Shown one piece after another: positions 53,794-63,640 of a DNA stretch of 64,000 nt. Below the pieces are notes generated by a model that worked only from the letters and a program-made list of their open reading frames with translations, did no database searches and was not told the DNA's origin. Source of the stretch: an uncultured Pelagibacteraceae bacterium (lineage in GTDB: Bacteria > Pseudomonadota > Alphaproteobacteria > Pelagibacterales > Pelagibacteraceae); contig CACENW010000001.1 of assembly GCA_902560805.1 (NCBI GenBank), forward strand, positions 124,001-188,000, given 5' to 3'. Each line of letters starts with the position of its first letter. Positions within the stretch are counted from its first letter, which is position 1. The position numbers were made by a program, and so were the translations under genes.

Positions 53794-55042
53794 TGGCCCT
53801 TTTTCCTATCAGTTTAAAATAAATTAACATGAAAAATAAAAGTAATAGTACAATCACCATCGATACAGCTGATCCCATTCCAATATCTCCTATTGAAAAC
53901 CCCTGTTCATAAACATTTATTGGAAGCGTTCTGGTTCCTGAGGCACCACCAGTTAAAAGGAAAATATCCTCAAACTTATTAAAGTTCCAAATAAATCTGA
54001 TCATAAATAAAATAGAAATCACTGCTGTTATCTGTGGCAGTGTTATATTCATAAATTTAGTATAAGGCCCAGCTCCATCAATATCTGCTGCCTCATATAG
54101 TTCTTTAGGAACTGCTTGAAGTCTTGCTAATATAAAAAGAAATGCTAACGGAAAATATCTCCAGATTTCAAAGATAATAACGGTTGTTAAAGCTAATCTT
54201 AATTTAAATTCAAAACCAAAAACAAAAATTGATACATACTTTTGCCCCAACAAATTTATTGGCTTATCAATGATATTATAATTGAGGAGCAGATTATTTA
54301 AAGTACCACTATTGGGATCTAATAGGAGTTCCCAAGTAAAAGCCAGAGCAACAACAGGAGCTACGTAGGGAAACAATAACGTGCTCCTAATAAAACTTCG
54401 ACCTCTAAAGTTTTGATTTACCATTTGGGCTGATAAAATTCCAAAAACAATTGCGCCAACTGTTCCAAAAAAAGTATAATAAAAAGTTGTTAATAATAAA
54501 TCTTTAAATTCATAGTTCGTGAATACTTTTTTAAAATTTGATAAAGTAAAATCACTTGTCAAAAGAATGTTGTCTGCTTTTCCTTTTAAATTTGGTTTGT
54601 TTAACTTAAATTTTTTTTTATTAATTTTTTCACCGTTTTTTGTTTCAAAAAAAATTACAAATTGCTCTCTATATTTTTTAGACCAATCACCAAAATCACA
54701 CCGAACTTTATTTGAAATAAACCTACATCTCTCATCTAAATCTACTGGCTGAACATTGTTTGGAAATTTGTCTTGAAATTTAACATCTCTAATATCTTGA
54801 ATTAAAGAGCTATTTCTTAATTTATAGACAATTTTAATTTTTGAGTCTTCGTTTTTAACAGATTTAACTATTTTTTTTGCTCTTGGCTCTGGAATTCTTA
54901 TATCTTTTAATTGAACTTCTTTAAAACTAATCCATACGTTTGAAAATATTGGGAACAATACTATTGCAAATACAATCAGAACTGCTGGCAAAGTTAAAGC
55001 ATATGCAGTTCTTTTTTCTATTTTTGAAAGTGAATTACTCAT
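53783..55042 (-). CDS. Sugar ABC transporter permease, MalF type, with a DUF11-like insert
   Basis: The 419-residue protein has a first helix at 13-33, then a large soluble insert (about 46-160) before the permease core, whose coupling loop reads ELYEAADIDGAGPYTKF. The insert resembles DUF11-type beta-sandwich repeats (VYKLRNSS, KFPNNVQPV, C106 and C115 flanking a short strand) and would lie in the periplasm. Start is ATG at 55042 with no Shine-Dalgarno, directly after a terminator hairpin. Confidence 0.85.
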   Translation of the reverse strand: MSNSLSKIEKRTAYALTLPAVLIVFAIVLFPIFSNVWISFKEVQLKDIRIPEPRAKKIVKSVKNEDSKIKIVYKLRNSSLIQDIRDVKFQDKFPNNVQPVDLDERCRFISNKVRCDFGDWSKKYREQFVIFFETKNGEKINKKKFKLNKPNLKGKADNILLTSDFTLSNFKKVFTNYEFKDLLLTTFYYTFFGTVGAIVFGILSAQMVNQNFRGRSFIRSTLLFPYVAPVVALAFTWELLLDPNSGTLNNLLLNYNIIDKPINLLGQKYVSIFVFGFEFKLRLALTTVIIFEIWRYFPLAFLFILARLQAVPKELYEAADIDGAGPYTKFMNITLPQITAVISILFMIRFIWNFNKFEDIFLLTGGASGTRTLPINVYEQGFSIGDIGMGSAVSMVIVLLLLFFMLIYFKLIGKRANES

Positions 55043-55043
55043 A

Positions 55044-55077
55044 AAAAAAGCGGATAATTAATATTATCCGCTTTTTT
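55044..55077 (-). terminator. Strong palindromic terminator after the sugar-binding protein gene
   Basis: A 15-bp stem (six A-T plus GCGGATAAT/ATTATCCGC) with TAAT loop and seven T on the minus strand. It sits between the binding protein stop (55093) and the MalF start (55042), reaching within two bases of the start codon. It explains high binding-protein and low permease expression. As it is a palindrome, it would work in both directions. Confidence 0.9.
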
Positions 55078-55092
55078 CAAAAAATTAAAAAA

Positions 55093-56424
55093 TTAATTAA
55101 ACTTTTTTAATGATTTGTTGATCATATCTACTGCCTCATCAACATCAATTTGATCATCAATATACAATCTTGTTATACGGTTTAAAAATTGAGAATTGAT
55201 AATCTTAGAAGCTCTTGAAAGTTCGCCTTCTTTAACTCCCCATCTACTCGCAGTATCTAAACCAGCAACAATATTGTTGATTACATCTTCTGAATACAAA
55301 TCTGTCAAAGCAGCTTTTCTGTCAACACCAACTGGTAATTTACTCCAAGCTTTTGTGAAAGCCTCAGGATCAGTTGAGTTTCCTCTTCTGACTGGAAATT
55401 TACCTTCTGGTGCAATTGATAATGTGCTCGTATAACCTTCGTCCATTGAATACATTACAAATTGTTTTGCTTCATCAGTGTCAGCATCTGCAGTTATTCC
55501 AAAGTATCTTACATCTGCCCAAGCAGCACCGCTTTTATTACCTGGTCCACTAAAATTAGTTATAAAACCAGTTTTGGATGCTAATTCCGATGATGTTGGG
55601 TCGTCATTTATTGTTGGTGGCGCTGAGTCTCTTAAGCCAGCAAGTTCATCCATAATAAATGGAGACCAAATAATCATTGGAGTTTTTCCAGCAAAATAAA
55701 GTTCTCTTGACTGTTTCCAGTATAATTCTCCTGGAGGACTCGCTTTTGCGATTACTTTATAAAACTCTAAAGCTCTTTTTAATTTCCAGCCTTGATTTTT
55801 TACTCCACCTTTTTTTACAACATTTACTCCGTTGGCTAATAAAACATGCTCTAAAACCTGACTCATAAAGTTTTCATCTGTTTTAGTTGCAGCAACAAAA
55901 CCAAACATATCGTCAGATGATAATGCTTCTACTGCTTTAACGATATTTTCATAACTTGTTGGTGGTTCTAAGCCAGCTTTTTTAAATAGATCTTTTCTAT
56001 AAACGACCATCTGTGTCCAGCCATCTACAGGTACAGCAGCTATCTTAGTTCCTTTTTTAGCCATGTTTAAAGCACCAGGCGCAAATGTTTTCTTACCTAG
56101 TTCTTTAACAACGTCATTATTAGCATCAACATCTAAGATGCCAGCTTCAGCCCATGGTAAAACGTACTGAAGTGTGTGATATATTACATCAGGTAAATCA
56201 CCAGCAGCAGCAGCAGCTGTTGCTCTCTTACCTAATTCTTTTTCGTCTATTGGAATAACTTCAACTCCAATACCAGTCTTAGCTTCGAAAGCTTTGGCCA
56301 TATCCTCTTGCTTAGCCATCCTTGCTGGTTGAGTTTCGGTTGTCCAAAACTTGATATCTGCTAAAGCAACATTATTAATAAAAAATGCTAAAGCAGATAA
56401 TAATATTAATGTTTTTCTAAACAT
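55093..56424 (-). CDS. Sugar ABC transporter substrate-binding protein
   Basis: The 443-residue protein has a signal peptide (MFRKTLILLSALAFFINNVALA) and the cluster B SBP pattern (KFWTTETQPARMAKQEDMA, then KTGIGVEVIPI and PVDGWTQMVVYRKDLFKKAGLEPP). It supplies the MalF/MalG-type permeases. AAGGAGAT lies 4 bases before the ATG. The gap before it (56425-56539, 115 bases) is AT-rich and probably holds its own promoter, so it may be a separate transcript from the ATPase. Confidence 0.92.
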   Translation of the reverse strand: MFRKTLILLSALAFFINNVALADIKFWTTETQPARMAKQEDMAKAFEAKTGIGVEVIPIDEKELGKRATAAAAAGDLPDVIYHTLQYVLPWAEAGILDVDANNDVVKELGKKTFAPGALNMAKKGTKIAAVPVDGWTQMVVYRKDLFKKAGLEPPTSYENIVKAVEALSSDDMFGFVAATKTDENFMSQVLEHVLLANGVNVVKKGGVKNQGWKLKRALEFYKVIAKASPPGELYWKQSRELYFAGKTPMIIWSPFIMDELAGLRDSAPPTINDDPTSSELASKTGFITNFSGPGNKSGAAWADVRYFGITADADTDEAKQFVMYSMDEGYTSTLSIAPEGKFPVRRGNSTDPEAFTKAWSKLPVGVDRKAALTDLYSEDVINNIVAGLDTASRWGVKEGELSRASKIINSQFLNRITRLYIDDQIDVDEAVDMINKSLKKFN

Positions 56425-56539
56425 TGTTATCTCCTTTTATTTTTCTTTATTAAAACCTTATCCTTTTAAAAAAGCAATATCTTATGCAATAGTGTCATAT
56501 CTCAGTTGACTAAGTTACAAAAAGAAATGAAAAAGACCT

Positions 56540-57616
56540 TTATTTAAAGGCTAAATTATTACTATCAAATAAATGACATTTGTTTAGATCGAAGCTCAAG
56601 CTAAGACTGTCACCAACATTGACTTTGCTAGCACCATCAGTTTGAACTACTAGAGGTTCTCCCTCTTTTTCTAGATATAAAAAAGTTGAAGAGCCTAATT
56701 TTTCAATTACAAATACTTTGCTTTCCCAGCATTTTTCAGCAGTATTGATTAAGATATTTTCTGGTCTGATACCAATCTTTACACTATCGCCTGGTGAAAC
56801 TTTATCTGAAGTTTTAGGAACAATAATTTTTCCTTGCCCTGAAATTTCAACTTCAGTGCCAGAGCTATTTGAGCTTATTACTTTAGTATTAATAAAGTTC
56901 ATCTTTGGTGAACCAATAAATCCACCAACGAATAAATTTTCTGGCTCATTATATAGTTTTAATGGTGATCCTTTTTGAGAAACAATACCTTGATCTAACA
57001 CAACTATATCATCTGCAAGCGTCATTGCTTCAGTTTGATCATGAGTAACATAAATCATCGTCGCATTTAATTGATCATGTAATTTAGCAAGCTCTACTCT
57101 CATCTGAACTCTTAAAGCTGCATCTAAATTAGACAAAGGTTCATCGAATAAAAATACTTTTGGTTTCCTTGTAATTGCTCTACCAATTGCAACTCTTTGT
57201 CTTTGTCCTCCTGACAATTGTTTTGGTTTTCTCTCTAAGTATTCCTCAATTTGAAGAATTTTAGCAGCCTCCATAACTCGCTCAGTAATTTCATCTTTAG
57301 ATTTTTTTTCAATTTTTAAACCAAAAGCCATGTTGTCAAACACTGTCATGTGAGGATACAAAGCATATGATTGAAAGACCATTGCTATATTTCTTTCTTT
57401 AGGAGGCAGATCGTTTACAACTTGTCCATCAATTGAAATTGTTCCTGAGTTGATCTCCTCTAAACCAGCAATCATTCTCAGCATTGTTGATTTACCACAT
57501 CCACTAGGCCCAACTAATACAGTGAAAGATTCACTTTTAATATCTAAAGATACATCTTTAATTACGTGTGTAGATCCAAAAGATTTATTTATATTTGAAA
57601 TATTTATCTCAGCCAT
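56540..57616 (-). CDS. Sugar ABC transporter ATP-binding protein (UgpC/MsmX-like)
   Basis: The 358-residue ATPase has GPSGCGKST, LSGGQRQRVAIGRA, FLFDEPLSNLD and YVTHDQTEAMTL, followed by a C-terminal MOBE/TOBE domain. It powers the sugar importer and is first in the cluster. The start lies 81 bases from the divergent tmm start. Confidence 0.93.
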   Translation of the reverse strand: MAEINISNINKSFGSTHVIKDVSLDIKSESFTVLVGPSGCGKSTMLRMIAGLEEINSGTISIDGQVVNDLPPKERNIAMVFQSYALYPHMTVFDNMAFGLKIEKKSKDEITERVMEAAKILQIEEYLERKPKQLSGGQRQRVAIGRAITRKPKVFLFDEPLSNLDAALRVQMRVELAKLHDQLNATMIYVTHDQTEAMTLADDIVVLDQGIVSQKGSPLKLYNEPENLFVGGFIGSPKMNFINTKVISSNSSGTEVEISGQGKIIVPKTSDKVSPGDSVKIGIRPENILINTAEKCWESKVFVIEKLGSSTFLYLEKEGEPLVVQTDGASKVNVGDSLSLSFDLNKCHLFDSNNLAFK

Positions 57617-57697
57617 TTTGAGTTAATATTTATATTGTAATTTTATTTTATATTTGTTTATATTTAGAAAGCATATTTATAAACTGGAGAAATTACA

Positions 57698-59029
57698 ATG
57701 AGCAAAATTGCAATTATTGGAGCAGGACCCTGTGGTCTTTCAATGTTAAGAGCGTTTGAACACCTAGAGATTAAAGGTGAAAAAATTCCCGAAATAGTTT
57801 GTTTTGAAAAACAAGAAGATTGGGGAGGTTTGTGGAATTATAATTGGAGAACAGGCAGTGACCAATATGGAGATCCAGTTCATAATAGTATGTATAGATA
57901 TTTATGGTCAAATGGCCCTAAAGAATGTTTGGAGTTTGCAGATTATTCTTTTGATGAACATTTTGGACAACCAATTCCTTCTTTTCCACCTAGAGAAGTG
58001 TTGCAAGATTATATTCTTGGTAGAGTAAGTAAAGGTAAAATTAAAAATAAAGTAAAACTAAATACAAAAGTAACGAATGTAACTTTTAATAATGAAAAAT
58101 TCGAAATCACTTATCAAGACAAAGCTAAAAATGAAATTTCAAAAGATACATTTGATTACTTAGTTGTATCTACTGGTCATTTTTCTGTTCCGTTTATACC
58201 TGAGTATAAAGGAATGAATTCTTTCCCAGGAAGAATAATGCACTCTCACGATTTCAGAGATGCAGAGGAGTTCAGAGGAAAAGATGTGATCGTTTTAGGA
58301 AGCAGTTATTCAGCTGAAGATGTTGCTCTACAATGTAATAAATACGGAGCTAAAAGTGTAACTATTGGATATCGAAATGCTCCTATGGGATTTAAATGGC
58401 CCAAAGGTATGAAAGAAGTTCATTATCTTGATAGATTGGAAGGAAAAAAAGCAATTTTTAAAGATGGTACTGAACAAGATGCAGATGCAATTATATTATG
58501 CACTGGCTACCTACATCATTTTCCATTCTTAGATGAAAGTTTAAAATTAAAAACACACAACAGATTATATCCACCAAAATTATATAAAGGGGTAGTTTGG
58601 CAGGACAATCACAAACTTCTTTATCTTGGTATGCAGGATCAATTCCATACTTTTAATATGTTTGATTGCCAAGCTTGGTTTGCAAGAGATGTAATTATGG
58701 GAAAAATTCAAATGCCAAGTGCTGATGAAATTAATAAAGATATCAATAAATGGGTTTCTATGGAGGAAAAATTAGAAAACCCAGATCAAATGATTGATTT
58801 TCAAACTGAGTACACAAAAGAACTTCATGACATGTCTGATTATCCAAAAATAGATTTTGAATTAATCAGAAAACATTTCAAAGAGTGGGAACATCATAAA
58901 GTAGAAGATATCTTAACTTACAGAAACAAATCGTTTTCATCTCCTGTTACTGGTTCTGTTGCGCCTATACACCATACTCCATGGGAAACTGCTATGGATG
59001 ACTCAATGAAGACTTTTTTAAATAAGTAA
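57698..59029 (+). CDS. tmm: Trimethylamine monooxygenase (flavin-containing monooxygenase)
   Basis: The 443-residue protein has FAD motif GAGPCGLSMLRAF, WGGLWNYNWRTG, NADPH motif VLGSSYSAEDVALQ, and ILCTGYLHHFPFL (FATGY-like). SAR11 proteins of this type are characterised Tmm enzymes, which oxidise trimethylamine to the N-oxide with NADPH and oxygen. GGAG precedes the start at a good distance. It is convergent with gpsA with no gap. Confidence 0.88.
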   Translation: MSKIAIIGAGPCGLSMLRAFEHLEIKGEKIPEIVCFEKQEDWGGLWNYNWRTGSDQYGDPVHNSMYRYLWSNGPKECLEFADYSFDEHFGQPIPSFPPREVLQDYILGRVSKGKIKNKVKLNTKVTNVTFNNEKFEITYQDKAKNEISKDTFDYLVVSTGHFSVPFIPEYKGMNSFPGRIMHSHDFRDAEEFRGKDVIVLGSSYSAEDVALQCNKYGAKSVTIGYRNAPMGFKWPKGMKEVHYLDRLEGKKAIFKDGTEQDADAIILCTGYLHHFPFLDESLKLKTHNRLYPPKLYKGVVWQDNHKLLYLGMQDQFHTFNMFDCQAWFARDVIMGKIQMPSADEINKDINKWVSMEEKLENPDQMIDFQTEYTKELHDMSDYPKIDFELIRKHFKEWEHHKVEDILTYRNKSFSSPVTGSVAPIHHTPWETAMDDSMKTFLNK

Positions 59030-59992
59030 TTAATAATTAATTTTTAATTTTTTATTTTTTGCGATTGCGCTTAATAATGCATGCATAAGTGGTATTTTAT
59101 TTTTTTTGATTTTTTTTAATACATAAGGTGTAATCTCTTTAGCAAGATCAGCGCCCTCTACTGTAACGTTTTTCATGAATTTTTTTTTTGCAATTTTAAA
59201 ATTGTATCCTTTTCCTAAATATTCACCCATTTTACTGTTTCTCCCTCCAACAGCGCTGACATATAAGTCGCCAACACCAGCCAAACCATGAACAGTTTCT
59301 TTTTTGCCTCTAAAATATTTTACTAAATATTCCATTTCATCTAACGATTTTCTAAACAAAGCTGAAGCAGTATTGTCACCCTCCCCTGATCCAATAATCA
59401 TGGAATATATATTTTTTATTGCAGATGAAAATTCAACACCCTTTACATCGCTTGAGTACTCTGTTTTGTAATATTTAGTTGAGATTAATTTTCCTATATT
59501 TTTTGCTATATTGATATTCTTATTTGCAATCACAGTATAACTCTTGATTTTATTTGCCAATTCTTTTGCCAAACAAGGTCCTTTTAATACTGAAATATTT
59601 AAATTTTGATTTTCTTTGCTTAATTGTTCTGACATCGTAATAATTTTATTAATATTTTGATCAAACTTAAGACCTTTTGTCAAAACAAGAATAGAGTTTT
59701 TTCTTTTTATATTTTTTAAATACTGTCTGACCATTTCAATTCCAATAGAACTTACAGCAACAACAACCAAGTCCCATTTTTCATTAAGTAATTCTGATGA
59801 AAATTTTTTGATAGAAACTTTTTTTGATAATTTAAGTTTTAATGTTGGATGAAATTTATTTTTTTTTAATAATTTTTTTTGAAAATCTTTGTTATATGGT
59901 TCGGTCAAAGTTACTTTATGATTATTATCAACTAAAGGAAACGTAAACGCAGCACCCATTGCACCAGCTCCAATTACTAAAATCTTATTCAT
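59030..59992 (-). CDS. gpsA: Glycerol-3-phosphate dehydrogenase [NAD(P)+]
   Basis: The 320-residue protein has the Rossmann motif VIGAGAMGAAFTFPLV, KGLKFD, GVEFSSAIKNIYSM and AGVGDLYVSA, all typical of GpsA. It interconverts dihydroxyacetone phosphate and glycerol-3-phosphate. Next to glpK with 8 bases between, it can link glycerol use to central metabolism. Confidence 0.9.
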   Translation of the reverse strand: MNKILVIGAGAMGAAFTFPLVDNNHKVTLTEPYNKDFQKKLLKKNKFHPTLKLKLSKKVSIKKFSSELLNEKWDLVVVAVSSIGIEMVRQYLKNIKRKNSILVLTKGLKFDQNINKIITMSEQLSKENQNLNISVLKGPCLAKELANKIKSYTVIANKNINIAKNIGKLISTKYYKTEYSSDVKGVEFSSAIKNIYSMIIGSGEGDNTASALFRKSLDEMEYLVKYFRGKKETVHGLAGVGDLYVSAVGGRNSKMGEYLGKGYNFKIAKKKFMKNVTVEGADLAKEITPYVLKKIKKNKIPLMHALLSAIAKNKKLKINY

Positions 59993-60000
59993 AGATTAAA

Positions 60001-61479
60001 CTAAGCTAAAGTCTTTTTAATTGCTAATTTCCAACCATTTAAAAGATCTTTTCGAAAATTTTGTTTCATTTTAGGTTTAAATATTCTGTCTTTTTTCCAC
60101 ATATCTTTAATCTGATTAAAAGATTTATATTCTCCTATTTGATATCCAGCCAACAAAGCCACACCCAAAGCAGTTGTCTCTAATATTTTTGGTCTAACAA
60201 CTTTTAAATTAATAATGTCAGCTAAAAATTGTGTGAACCAATTATTTGCAACCATTCCACCATCTACTTTAACTATTTTTGGTTTCAAACCATCCTTGTT
60301 CATTGAATCAAACAAATCAAAACTTTGATAACCAACAGACTCTACTGTTGCCCTCACTATACTTTTCCAATCACTGTCTCTTGTTAATCCTGTAATTACT
60401 CCTCTAGCATCTGGTCTCCAATAAGGAGCTCCCATTCCACTAAAAGCTGGTACAACAAAAACACCGTCATTAACTTTAGAGGACTTTGAAATCTTTTCAG
60501 TTTCAGGCGCTTTTTTTATTAATTTTACTTTATCTCTTAACCATTGAACTCCTGCGCCCGCTATAAAGATTGAACCTTCTAAGGCGTAAGTATTTTTATT
60601 ATTTAATCGATAGCAAATAGTAGTCAGTAATTTGTTTTTTGAATTAATTTTCTTTGGACCGGTGTTCATAATAACAAATGCACCAGTGCCATATGTACTT
60701 TTTATAGATCCTTTTTCAAAACAAGTTTGTCCAAATGCTGCGGCCTGCTGATCTCCAAGAACTGCGGAAATTGAAATTTCAACTCCTGTAATTTTTTTAT
60801 CTGTTTTTCCAAAATTATCTGCTGAGTTTTTAACTTCTGGTAAAATTTTTTGTGGAATATTTAGTTTTTTTAAAATTTCTTTGTCCCATTTATTGCTATT
60901 AATATTATACAGCATTGTTCTGCTTGCATTAGATGCTTCAGTTAAATGTTGCTTACCTTTTGTTAATTTCCAAATCAAAAATGTATCTACAGTTCCAAAT
61001 AATAAATCATTTGAACTAAGTAATTTTTTTGAAATTTTTACATTATCTAAAATCCATTTAATTTTAGTTGCTGAGAAATATGGATCTATAAATAATCCAG
61101 TTTTATTTCTAAATAAATTTTCATAATTTTTTTTCTTAAGTAATTTACAGTAATCTTGGGTTCTTCTATCTTGCCATACAATTGCATTATAAATTGGCTT
61201 ACCTGTTTTTTTATTCCATAAAATTGTAGTTTCTCTTTGATTTGTAATTCCGATTGTTAGTATATGACCTTTTAATTTTTTTGCTTTATTTATTACCTGT
61301 TTTAAAGCTTTAAGTGTTGTGGACCATATTTCATTAGGATTATGTTCAACCCAACCATTTTTTGGAAAATATTGTTTAAACTCATATTGTGAAACAAAAA
61401 CAATATTACCTTTTGTATCAAATAAAATTACTCTTGATGATGTTGTTCCTTGATCGATAGAAATAATAAATTTTTTCAA
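60001..61479 (-). CDS. glpK: Glycerol kinase
   Basis: The 492-residue protein has SIDQGTTSSRVILFD, VWQDRRT, GDQQAAAFGQ, and GTGAFVIMNTG, and a normal length for GlpK. It phosphorylates glycerol. The start appears to be TTG at 61477-61479, because the conserved N-terminus begins right there and no ATG is in reach; there is no clear Shine-Dalgarno. It starts 4 bases after the permease stop. Confidence 0.93.
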   Translation of the reverse strand: MKKFIISIDQGTTSSRVILFDTKGNIVFVSQYEFKQYFPKNGWVEHNPNEIWSTTLKALKQVINKAKKLKGHILTIGITNQRETTILWNKKTGKPIYNAIVWQDRRTQDYCKLLKKKNYENLFRNKTGLFIDPYFSATKIKWILDNVKISKKLLSSNDLLFGTVDTFLIWKLTKGKQHLTEASNASRTMLYNINSNKWDKEILKKLNIPQKILPEVKNSADNFGKTDKKITGVEISISAVLGDQQAAAFGQTCFEKGSIKSTYGTGAFVIMNTGPKKINSKNKLLTTICYRLNNKNTYALEGSIFIAGAGVQWLRDKVKLIKKAPETEKISKSSKVNDGVFVVPAFSGMGAPYWRPDARGVITGLTRDSDWKSIVRATVESVGYQSFDLFDSMNKDGLKPKIVKVDGGMVANNWFTQFLADIINLKVVRPKILETTALGVALLAGYQIGEYKSFNQIKDMWKKDRIFKPKMKQNFRKDLLNGWKLAIKKTLA

Positions 61480-61483
61480 TGGA

Positions 61484-63637
61484 CTAAGCTATGCCTAAAT
61501 GTTTTTTTCTTTTCTCAACCCAAGTTCTGATTAAATTATCAAAAATCAAACCTATGAAAGCAACACAAATACCCAGTGTTAAACCTATTCCAGCTCCATT
61601 TTTATCTGACAATGCTTTTAAAATATATTGTCCTAAATCTTCTGTACCAATAAAAGCTCCTATAATCACCATAAATAAAGCAAATACGATGGTTTGATTT
61701 ATCCCAAGCATCATATGTGGAAAGGCTAAAGGAAATTCAATCTTAGTTAATCTTTGAAATTTATTTACACCAGACATAGTTGCGGCTTCATGCAAACCAA
61801 CTGGAACACTTCTTAATCCTTCAATAGTATATCTGGTTGCTGGAATCGTTGCGTAAACAATTACTGCAATTAAAACTGAAGTATCTGTAATTCCAAATAA
61901 CATCATTACTGGAATTAAGTATACGAATGATGGAAAAGTTTGAAAAATATCACAAACCCCTAACATAAACGCTGCGGACTTTTTATTTTGGAAACATAAA
62001 GTTCCAACAGTAAAACCTATTAAACAAGAAACTACCACTCCAAAAGTTGCCATGTATAATGTAACTAATGCTCTGTCCCACCATGGACTTAATGCTATAA
62101 ATAGAGTTAAAGCAGCAACAACTAATGCTGATCTAATTCCTCCAATTAAATATCCAGCACCTACAGCTAATACTAAAGTAGCAACTGCTGGCATTCTTAA
62201 ATATAAAGCCCTCATGGGTTGAAGCACATCTACAATTAACCAAGTATTAAATGCTTTTATGTAAACAAAAAATGTATCAAAAATCCAATCAACACCTTTG
62301 TTCCAAAAATCAGCTGTTGAAATTCCTTTGTTATGAGGAACTTCAAATAAATAATTAAACGTATCTTTAAAAACAAATGTTCCAATATAAGCAAGAATTA
62401 TTCCAACAACTATTGATCCACCAAAAAATATAATATTTTTATTTCGTTGGTAAAAAGTAAGATTACCAAAATAGTCTTGTTGTTGATTTGCCCAAGCTAA
62501 TGACATTTTATCTAATAAAATTGCAATCAAACTAATACACAAACCCGCTTCAAGAGCTAGACCAATATTAAGTTGGTTTAGAGCAAGTAATAAGTTAAAT
62601 CCTAATCCTTTAGCACCAATAAATGCAGAGATTACTGCCATAGAAAAACAAACCATAATAACTTGGTTAACCCCAATTAAGATATCTCTTCTTGCAGTTG
62701 GAATAAGTACTTTGGTCATTAGCTGCCAGTTTGTGCAACCACTCATTCTTCCAGCTTCGATTACTTCTGGAGGAACTGCCCTTAGTCCAAGAATAGTTAA
62801 TAAAATCATTGGAGGCACTGCTACTACCATTGTAATTATTACAGCTGCATGATCACCAACACCAAATAAAACAAGTGCAGGAACTAATACTGCGTATTGA
62901 GGCATTGTTTGCATTACTAAAAGAATTGGATACAAAGCATTTTCAACTCTTTTACTTTTATAAGCAGCAATACCTAAACTGATTCCAAATACAAATGACA
63001 ATGGAACTGCAACTAATATAAAAGAAAGTGTTTGCATAGAAGGTTTCCACTGACCAAATATTGAAATATAAACCATTGTTAAACCTGCAAATAAAGCAAG
63101 TCCTTTACCACTCAATTTATATGCAAGTATTGTTGCTCCAGCCGCAACTATAGTCCAAGGTAATCCAGGTAATTCCAACCAAGGATAAGCATCAATAAAA
63201 TCCCAGCTAGTGAACGCAACTATAGTTTCTAATCCTCCAAGTAAAATTTCTCTAATTAATTCAATTAAAAACGTCATAAAAGCGGTTAAATTTCTACTTA
63301 TCTGTAATAATAAAGGTCTAGTTTTGAACTCTTGAGTATCTTCATTCCAAAATTCCATTGGCATCCACTCATTCATTAAGAAAAATAAAGAGTCGTTTAT
63401 CCAGATAGGCAACCAACCAAGCAAAGGAGGCAATCTCCAAAATACATCAAAAGCATAATATCGGACTTCTTTACCTAGAAAAAAATAGACACTTTGGTTA
63501 GGATCTTTTACAAATTCTGCTTGACCTCTTATAAACTTATAAGTTTCAGGAACATCGATTGCAAAACATAAAGCAAAAAATACAATTAACAAAAATAACC
63601 ATTGGAATAATTTTGGATATTTTTTTAAATACTCCAT
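61484..63637 (-). CDS. proW: Fused double-domain ProW-type ABC permease
   Basis: The 717-residue protein has two complete permease halves, with coupling loops EVIEAGRMSGCTNWQLMTK (about residue 295) and GLHEAATMSGVNKFQRLTK (about 610). A ProV ATPase gene lies just upstream. Such double permeases handle choline, glycine betaine or related quaternary amines. The substrate-binding protein is not in this window. Downstream glpK and gpsA are on the same strand, so a glycerol-bearing substrate is conceivable. Confidence 0.88.
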   Translation of the reverse strand: MEYLKKYPKLFQWLFLLIVFFALCFAIDVPETYKFIRGQAEFVKDPNQSVYFFLGKEVRYYAFDVFWRLPPLLGWLPIWINDSLFFLMNEWMPMEFWNEDTQEFKTRPLLLQISRNLTAFMTFLIELIREILLGGLETIVAFTSWDFIDAYPWLELPGLPWTIVAAGATILAYKLSGKGLALFAGLTMVYISIFGQWKPSMQTLSFILVAVPLSFVFGISLGIAAYKSKRVENALYPILLVMQTMPQYAVLVPALVLFGVGDHAAVIITMVVAVPPMILLTILGLRAVPPEVIEAGRMSGCTNWQLMTKVLIPTARRDILIGVNQVIMVCFSMAVISAFIGAKGLGFNLLLALNQLNIGLALEAGLCISLIAILLDKMSLAWANQQQDYFGNLTFYQRNKNIIFFGGSIVVGIILAYIGTFVFKDTFNYLFEVPHNKGISTADFWNKGVDWIFDTFFVYIKAFNTWLIVDVLQPMRALYLRMPAVATLVLAVGAGYLIGGIRSALVVAALTLFIALSPWWDRALVTLYMATFGVVVSCLIGFTVGTLCFQNKKSAAFMLGVCDIFQTFPSFVYLIPVMMLFGITDTSVLIAVIVYATIPATRYTIEGLRSVPVGLHEAATMSGVNKFQRLTKIEFPLAFPHMMLGINQTIVFALFMVIIGAFIGTEDLGQYILKALSDKNGAGIGLTLGICVAFIGLIFDNLIRTWVEKRKKHLGIA

Positions 63638-63640
63638 ATT

